This document shows positions 59,047 through 64,000 of a DNA stretch of 64,000 bases, piece after piece. The notes under the pieces were generated by a model. It worked only from the letters and a program-made list of their open reading frames with translations, had not been told where the DNA came from and searched no databases. Both the position numbers and the translations under genes were made by a program. The stretch comes from Candidatus Methylumidiphilus alinenensis. Its GTDB lineage: Bacteria; Pseudomonadota; Gammaproteobacteria; Methylococcales; Methylococcaceae. Positions within the stretch are counted from its first letter, which is position 1. Every line of letters begins with the position of its first letter. Location of the stretch: NCBI GenBank assembly GCA_003242955.1, contig QJPH01000334.1, positions 1-64,000 of the forward strand, in the 5' to 3' direction.

Positions 59047-59215
59047 GGCTACCAACTTAAGGCGGGACAGTTCAAGGCCGTTCGTGGTGAGTCCTGAGCT
59101 TGTCGAAGGGTCGAACCATGAACGTCTCAACCGTCCACCCTTCGACTGCTCGACAGGCTCGCAGCTCAGGGCGAACGGTTAAGCTTTGCGCCTGTCCCGC
59201 CTTAAGCTGATAGCC
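59047..59215. repeat. ~170-bp palindromic intergenic repeat
   Basis: ggctaccaacttaaggcgggacag...ctgtcccgccttaagctgatagcc; partial second copy at 62619-62745. Confidence 0.8.
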
Positions 59216-59227
59216 CCTTTTTTAGGT

Positions 59228-60307
59228 TTATGCTGCTTGGTACGCAGGATAATCGACATACCCCTCTGGCCCGAATGAATACCAGCCTGACATGTCGGAA
59301 AAGTCGTTCAAGGGCCAGCCGTTGGTAAAGCGCTCCACCAAATCGGGGTTGGTGATATACGGGCGGCCAAAGGCGATCAGGTCGGCATCCCCCGCTTGGA
59401 TGAGGGCTTCCGCCGACTCCTGCGTATGTCCGCAGTTGCCAATCAGCGGGCCTTCGTAGACCTTGCGGAATTCGGCCAGTGTCATTGGTTCGCCTAGGCC
59501 ATGGAAGCCGAAGGCCAAGCCATCCATCACATGCAAATAGCCAAGCCCATAAGCGTTCAATTGTCCTGCGGCATAGAGGAAGGTTTCCCGGTAATCAGCG
59601 GAACCCATGTCATTGAAAACACCATTCGGCGAGAATCTTACGCCGATGCGGTTGGCCGGAAAAACGGTCAACACGGCATCGAGAATCTCCTTTAGAAACC
59701 GCAAGCGGTTTTCCAAGCTTCCGCCGTAGCGGTCTTCCCGGTGGTTGGTTTTGGATTGCAGGAACTCGTCTAGCAAATAGCCATTGGCCGAATGGATTTC
59801 GATGCCGTCGAAACCGGCGCGCTGGGCGTACTGCGCCGCCTGCCGGTAATTTTCGACGATGCCGGGTATTTCATCGGTTTCCAGCGCCCTAGGTGTTTCG
59901 TAAGCTTCTTTGCCATTCGGAGTGTGAATCATGTCGCCTTCAAGCTTGATTGCGGAAGGGGCGACCGGAAGCTCGCCATTATGGAAACTACTGTGCGAGG
60001 CACGCCCACAATGCCAAAATTGCATGAAAATGGGGGTTTCTTGCGCATGGACAGCCTCGACGACTTGCCGCCAAGCGATGGATTGTTCGTCAGAATAGAT
60101 GCCGGGGGTGTTGGGCCAGCCTATGCCTTGTTCTGAAACGACGGTAGCTTCGGTGATGATGAGTCCGGCTGATGAGCGTTGCGTATAGTATTCGGCCATC
60201 AAGGCATTCGGCAAACGCTCCTCGCCGGCCCTAGCTCGGGTCATGGGGGCTAATGCCACACGGTTCTTTAGGTTCAAATCGCCTAATTGGAAAGATTCAA
60301 GCAGCAT
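59228..60307 (-). CDS. Old yellow enzyme family alkene reductase (NemA-like)
   Basis: LGDLNLKNRVALAPMTRARA...ITEATVVSEQGIGWPNTPGIYSDEQ...GFDGIEIHSANGYLLDEFLQSKTNHREDRYGGSLENR. Confidence 0.95.
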   Translation of the reverse strand: MLLESFQLGDLNLKNRVALAPMTRARAGEERLPNALMAEYYTQRSSAGLIITEATVVSEQGIGWPNTPGIYSDEQSIAWRQVVEAVHAQETPIFMQFWHCGRASHSSFHNGELPVAPSAIKLEGDMIHTPNGKEAYETPRALETDEIPGIVENYRQAAQYAQRAGFDGIEIHSANGYLLDEFLQSKTNHREDRYGGSLENRLRFLKEILDAVLTVFPANRIGVRFSPNGVFNDMGSADYRETFLYAAGQLNAYGLGYLHVMDGLAFGFHGLGEPMTLAEFRKVYEGPLIGNCGHTQESAEALIQAGDADLIAFGRPYITNPDLVERFTNGWPLNDFSDMSGWYSFGPEGYVDYPAYQAA

Positions 60308-60547
60308 AATTACCTCGAAAAAAGTAGAACAACTGTTGGGCGGATCACGACTCTAGCGTATTATCCAAGAAAAAACGGGAACAAACCCCCTGATGTATGC
60401 AAAAAATAAAAAACAGTGAATTAAGGATAAGCCCCTAACGGCAATGCCATTAAGTTAAAGAAAAAACCGTCATTCCGGCGGGGATGCTATCCGTTCCCGA
60501 TTGGGGCATAATTGCATTAAGACAAAATAGCCAATTCAGGAAACTCC

Positions 60548-61957
60548 ATGCAAATATTCCGCGTCAAACGAAGCTTGCCCGATGATTTCGAAGAAAGCGG
60601 GTTACGCCGCTGCCTAAGTGCCGTCGATCTTACCCTGCTCGGCATTGGAGCGATCATTGGCACTGGCATTTTCGTGTTGACCGGCATCGCTGCGGCAACC
60701 TTGGCGGGTCCAGCCGTGGTGATATCGTTTGTCTTTGCCGGGCTCGCTTGCGCTTTCGCTGCCCTGTCTTATGCAGAGTTGGCCTCCAGCGTGGGCGGAT
60801 GCGGCAGTGCCTACGGCTATAGCTATGCGGCTTTTGGCGAATTGGCGGCCTGGATCATCGGCTGGGACTTGATCTTAGAATATGGCATTTCCGTAGCCGC
60901 TGTGGCCAACGGTTGGTCTGGTTATTTTAATAATGCATTGGAGGCTATCGGGATTGCCCTGCCTTTCTCGCTAACCCACGCACCCTCGGTGGGCGGCTAC
61001 ATCAATCTTCCTGCGACCGGCATTATCCTCGTCCTGATGGGTTTGTTGATTATCGGCGTGAAGGAAAGCGCCAGGCTCAACACGGTGATGGTGAGCATCA
61101 AACTATTGACGATAAGCATCTTCGTCGGGCTGGCGTTTTTCAACATCCATTCAGAGAACTGGACGCCTTTCATGCCTTTCGGCTGGTTTGACCACGCCCC
61201 ATCTGGCAAACCGATTGGGGTTTTGGCCGGGTCTTCCATTGTCTTTTTCGCCTATGTCGGTTTTGACGCGGTTTCCACGGCGGCGGAAGAGGCGCATAAC
61301 CCAAAACGCGATTTGCCCATCGGTATCATCGCCTCCCTTGGCTTCTGCACCTTGGTCTACATTTTGGTGGCGGGCCTGTTGACCGCCGTTGTTCCCTATA
61401 CCGAATTGAATGTGTCCTCCCCGGTGGCCCACGCCCTCAAACTGCTGGGTTTGAATTGGGCCTCGGCGTTGGTGGCAACGGGGGTGATAGCCGGGCTGAC
61501 CACGGTGATGCTAGTGCTGTATTACGGCCTGACACGGATAATCTTCGCCATGTCGCGGGACGGATTACTGACGCCAAGCTTTTCCAAAGTCAACCAGAAG
61601 ACCCAAACCCCGGTTCGCGTGATTGTGATTTGTGGGCTGGTCATGGCCTTGGTGGCCGGCATGATTCCCTTGGGCGAATTGGCTGAACTGGTCAATATCG
61701 GAACCTTATTCGCCTTCGTGCTAGTTTGTTTGGGGGTGATTGTACTGCGCTACACTGACCCGGACATGCACAGACCCTTTAAAACAGCGGCTAACCCGTT
61801 GTTCCCAGTGTTGGGGATACTATCCTGCTCGGCTTTAATGATGTTTCTTCCTGTCATGACGTGGTATCGGTTCATTGTATGGCTTTTGATTGGTTTGGTG
61901 GTTTATTTCACCTATTCCTGCCACCATAGCAAGTTGGCGACAGTAAACCTTGATTGA
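60548..61957 (+). CDS. APC superfamily amino acid permease (CAT-like)
   Basis: GIGAIIGTGIFVLTGIAAATLAGPAVVISFVFAG...FFAYVGFDAVSTAAEEAHNPKRDLPIGI. Confidence 0.95.
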   Translation: MQIFRVKRSLPDDFEESGLRRCLSAVDLTLLGIGAIIGTGIFVLTGIAAATLAGPAVVISFVFAGLACAFAALSYAELASSVGGCGSAYGYSYAAFGELAAWIIGWDLILEYGISVAAVANGWSGYFNNALEAIGIALPFSLTHAPSVGGYINLPATGIILVLMGLLIIGVKESARLNTVMVSIKLLTISIFVGLAFFNIHSENWTPFMPFGWFDHAPSGKPIGVLAGSSIVFFAYVGFDAVSTAAEEAHNPKRDLPIGIIASLGFCTLVYILVAGLLTAVVPYTELNVSSPVAHALKLLGLNWASALVATGVIAGLTTVMLVLYYGLTRIIFAMSRDGLLTPSFSKVNQKTQTPVRVIVICGLVMALVAGMIPLGELAELVNIGTLFAFVLVCLGVIVLRYTDPDMHRPFKTAANPLFPVLGILSCSALMMFLPVMTWYRFIVWLLIGLVVYFTYSCHHSKLATVNLD

Positions 61958-62004
61958 CCATCAATGAACCTGATTAATAAGATGTTTCAGCTAAACCTAA
62001 AACG

Positions 62005-62106
62005 CCGTCATTCCGGCAGGGAGCGCCGGAATCTAGGCTCCATGGACGGCAGGGTTTGTGGGCATCCCTGCAATCTGGATTCCGGCGATCCCTGCCGGAA
62101 TGACGG
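62005..62106. repeat. Palindromic intergenic repeat with 18-bp terminal inverted repeats
   Basis: ccgtcattccggcaggga ... tccctgccggaatgacgg. Confidence 0.85.
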
Positions 62107-62130
62107 AATAGCTGAAGCATCTTCCTAATC

Positions 62131-62287
62131 ATGTCAACGAATACCCAAGACATTCGTTGGCAGCAACGTTTTAGCCAGTATCGTTAACGAAAATATCGCC
62201 ATTGCAGTGGAACAAAAAATACGGAATAAGTATTTCCCGTGTTTACAGCAACTCTATCTTGGCTTTAAAGCCAAAATAAGCGAATAG
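62131..62287 (+). pseudogene. Internally deleted HEPN (HI0074-like nucleotidyltransferase substrate-binding) gene
   Basis: Frame a: MSTNTQDIRWQQRFSQYR*; frame b after it: VNENIAIAVEQKIRNKYFPCLQQLYLGFKAKISE*; look like the N- and C-terminal ends of the same family. Confidence 0.65.
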
Positions 62288-62290
62288 GCC

Positions 62291-62611
62291 ATGCCTTATG
62301 GCTTACAAGACAGAGACCTGAAGCACATCATTGATTCAGTCCGAGCCTTCCCGGAAATCGACTCAGTGGTGTTATTTGGTTCACGGGCAAAAGGCACACA
62401 AAAAATCGCTTCCGATGTGGATTTGTCGATCAAAGGAGCGTCCGTCACCTATGCAACGGCAGTTAGGTTGGCTGACATGCTGAATGAGGAAAAACCGCTG
62501 CCTTATTTTTTTGACGTGCTACATTACGAAAGCATCAACGAGCCAAGGCTGGTGGAGCATATCGACCGGGCTGGGGTTGTTATTTTTGCCAGGGAAGCCC
62601 GACAAGTTTAA
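62291..62611 (+). CDS. Minimal nucleotidyltransferase (MNT/MntA-like antitoxin)
   Basis: IDSVVLFGSRAKGTQKIASDVDLSIKG (GSRAKGxxxxxSDxDL motif). Confidence 0.9.
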   Translation: MPYGLQDRDLKHIIDSVRAFPEIDSVVLFGSRAKGTQKIASDVDLSIKGASVTYATAVRLADMLNEEKPLPYFFDVLHYESINEPRLVEHIDRAGVVIFAREARQV

Positions 62612-62843
62612 CATTTACGGCTACCAACTTAAGGCGGGACAGTTCAAGGTTAAGCCGTTCGTGGTGAGTCCTGAGCCTGTCGAAGGGTCTAACCATTAAC
62701 GGCTTAACCCCCCACCCTTCGACGGGCTCAGGGCGAATAGGGAAATCCTTAATTCAACAGTATTGGGGTAAACGCTTACGATTATGTCGTACGGCACTTA
62801 TTTATTGGCCGATTTTTTTTCGCCACCGTCGTAGCGGCAGTTT

Positions 62844-63155
62844 TTACCGTATTGATTCTTGTGCCAAAAAAATAGCTAGCCTGGTGGAGATTTCCTTGGA
62901 AAAATCTTTAGGATATCCTTTTTCCACTAACTTCCAAAGCAATCTATTGGTTAAAATAGCCAACTTGACACCACCCCATCCATGCTGGCGTTTTTCTGCC
63001 TTGGCATAAATGAGCATATCGCGAAACCCCGACTCGACCAACCTAGGGTTGTGCCTTTTGTCTGTAGGCACATGGCGCAAAAACATCCCGGCAAGTGTGT
63101 CAGAAGCGGCATTGATCTTATCCAAGTCGAAAAGCCGAGTCAGCCAGTATCCCAT
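62844..63155 (-). CDS. Hypothetical protein
   Basis: MGYWLTRLFDLDKINAASDTLAGMFLRHVP...; ATG at 63155 preferred; no family recognised. Confidence 0.65.
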   Translation of the reverse strand: MGYWLTRLFDLDKINAASDTLAGMFLRHVPTDKRHNPRLVESGFRDMLIYAKAEKRQHGWGGVKLAILTNRLLWKLVEKGYPKDFSKEISTRLAIFLAQESIR

Positions 63156-63251
63156 ATAAATCTCTCCAAAAAATTGTGTTAGTAAAGTGAGAATGAAGTG
63201 TTGCAAGTTATCGATAATTGTACAATTCAAAAGAGCGTCTAAGGAAACATT

Positions 63252-64000
63252 ATGAAATTGATAGCCCTTGTCATGATTGTGCCACTCGTATTTGTGCTGC
63301 TTCTAATCGTAAAACGGGTTAAACATTCCAAGCTAATGGCTAAGGGCAACCTAGAACCCGAGAATTATAAGACTGGAATTGAACATTATAATGCCGGTAG
63401 AATGCTAGAAGCTGAATACGCATTTCGCGAAACGATTCGGATCAGTCCGGGCTTTGCCGATGCACACTTCAAACTGGGTAATTTGCTGACCGAACGAAGT
63501 CAATTTGAAGAAGCCAAGAATGCGTACCTGCAGGCACTGCGTTTGAAGCCAGATTACCATCAGGCCTACAATAATTTGGGTAATCTCCTGCGGTTCAATG
63601 GTCAACATCAGGAGGCCAATGCCGCCTTTCGCAGTGCCATCGACATTAAACCGGATTTCCCCGAGGCACTTAACAACTTAGGCATTTTGTTGATTGAGTC
63701 CGGTGATCTGGAGGAAGCGGAAAATGTTTTTCGGCAGTCAGTGCGGATCGGCACGGGCAGTTTCGACGTGCTTTATAACCTTGCCATGCTACTGGAAGAC
63801 CGTGGAAAGTTGGATGAAGCAGAAACCACTTATCATCAAGTGTTGGGGATCAACCCGGATTTTTCACCGGCAGCAAACGCCTTGGGTTTGTTACTGGCTA
63901 TAAACGGTCGCCCACAGGAAGCGGAATCCTACTTCAGGGATGTTGTCAGGCTTAACCCCGATGTTCCCTTTGCTTACAAGAATTTGGGGCTTGCGCTCAA
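63252..64000 (+). CDS. TPR-repeat membrane-anchored protein, truncated by window end
   Basis: MKLIALVMIVPLVFVLLLIVKRVKHSK TM, then tandem TPRs (YHQAYNNLGNLLRFNGQHQEANAAFRSAIDIKPDFPEALNNLG); open to window end. Confidence 0.88.
   Translation, partial: MKLIALVMIVPLVFVLLLIVKRVKHSKLMAKGNLEPENYKTGIEHYNAGRMLEAEYAFRETIRISPGFADAHFKLGNLLTERSQFEEAKNAYLQALRLKPDYHQAYNNLGNLLRFNGQHQEANAAFRSAIDIKPDFPEALNNLGILLIESGDLEEAENVFRQSVRIGTGSFDVLYNLAMLLEDRGKLDEAETTYHQVLGINPDFSPAANALGLLLAINGRPQEAESYFRDVVRLNPDVPFAYKNLGLAL

Noticed and set aside
59005-59130. N-terminal extension of the potassium channel ORF
   Set aside because: Encoded largely by the 59047-59215 palindromic repeat; MLSITPPRNN start at 59004 is more plausible

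Overview
64 kb of a gammaproteobacterial chromosome. The gene content (fmdC-like porin, urt/ure genes, many intergenic palindromes) suggests a methylotroph or methanotroph, but the species cannot be proven from this window. Housekeeping blocks are pepN-phoBR-ompA-pstS-like, glnD/map, and rpsB-tsf-pyrH-frr-uppS-cdsA-dxr-rseP-dsbC. They are followed by a urea utilisation locus: ureG with an NCS1 permease-hybrid histidine kinase and a response regulator, a porin, urtABCDE, ureDABC and ureEF. Accessory regions of interest: (1) a TIR-formylglycine-generating-enzyme/C-type-lectin fusion whose 3' end has the signature of a diversity-generating retroelement (DGR) variable region (NNC codon pattern, an IMH-like conserved end, downstream GC-rich hairpins). 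No reverse transcriptase or template repeat is present in the window, so it would be a remote, trans-diversified target. (2) A two-gene PHP-SMC-like ATPase (TrlF/Ppl-like) plus AlbA_2/HATPase cassette inserted antisense between ureC and ureE. (3) A ~3.7 kb toxin-antitoxin/decay cluster flanked by 87-bp direct repeats. (4) Palindromic repeats inserted in frame inside coding sequences (ureC, TIR-FGE linker). (5) Decayed MNT-HEPN, Fic and HMA genes, and a MITE-like element with a possible target-site duplication. All calls were made by reading the sequence and ORF translations by eye; no database search was run.
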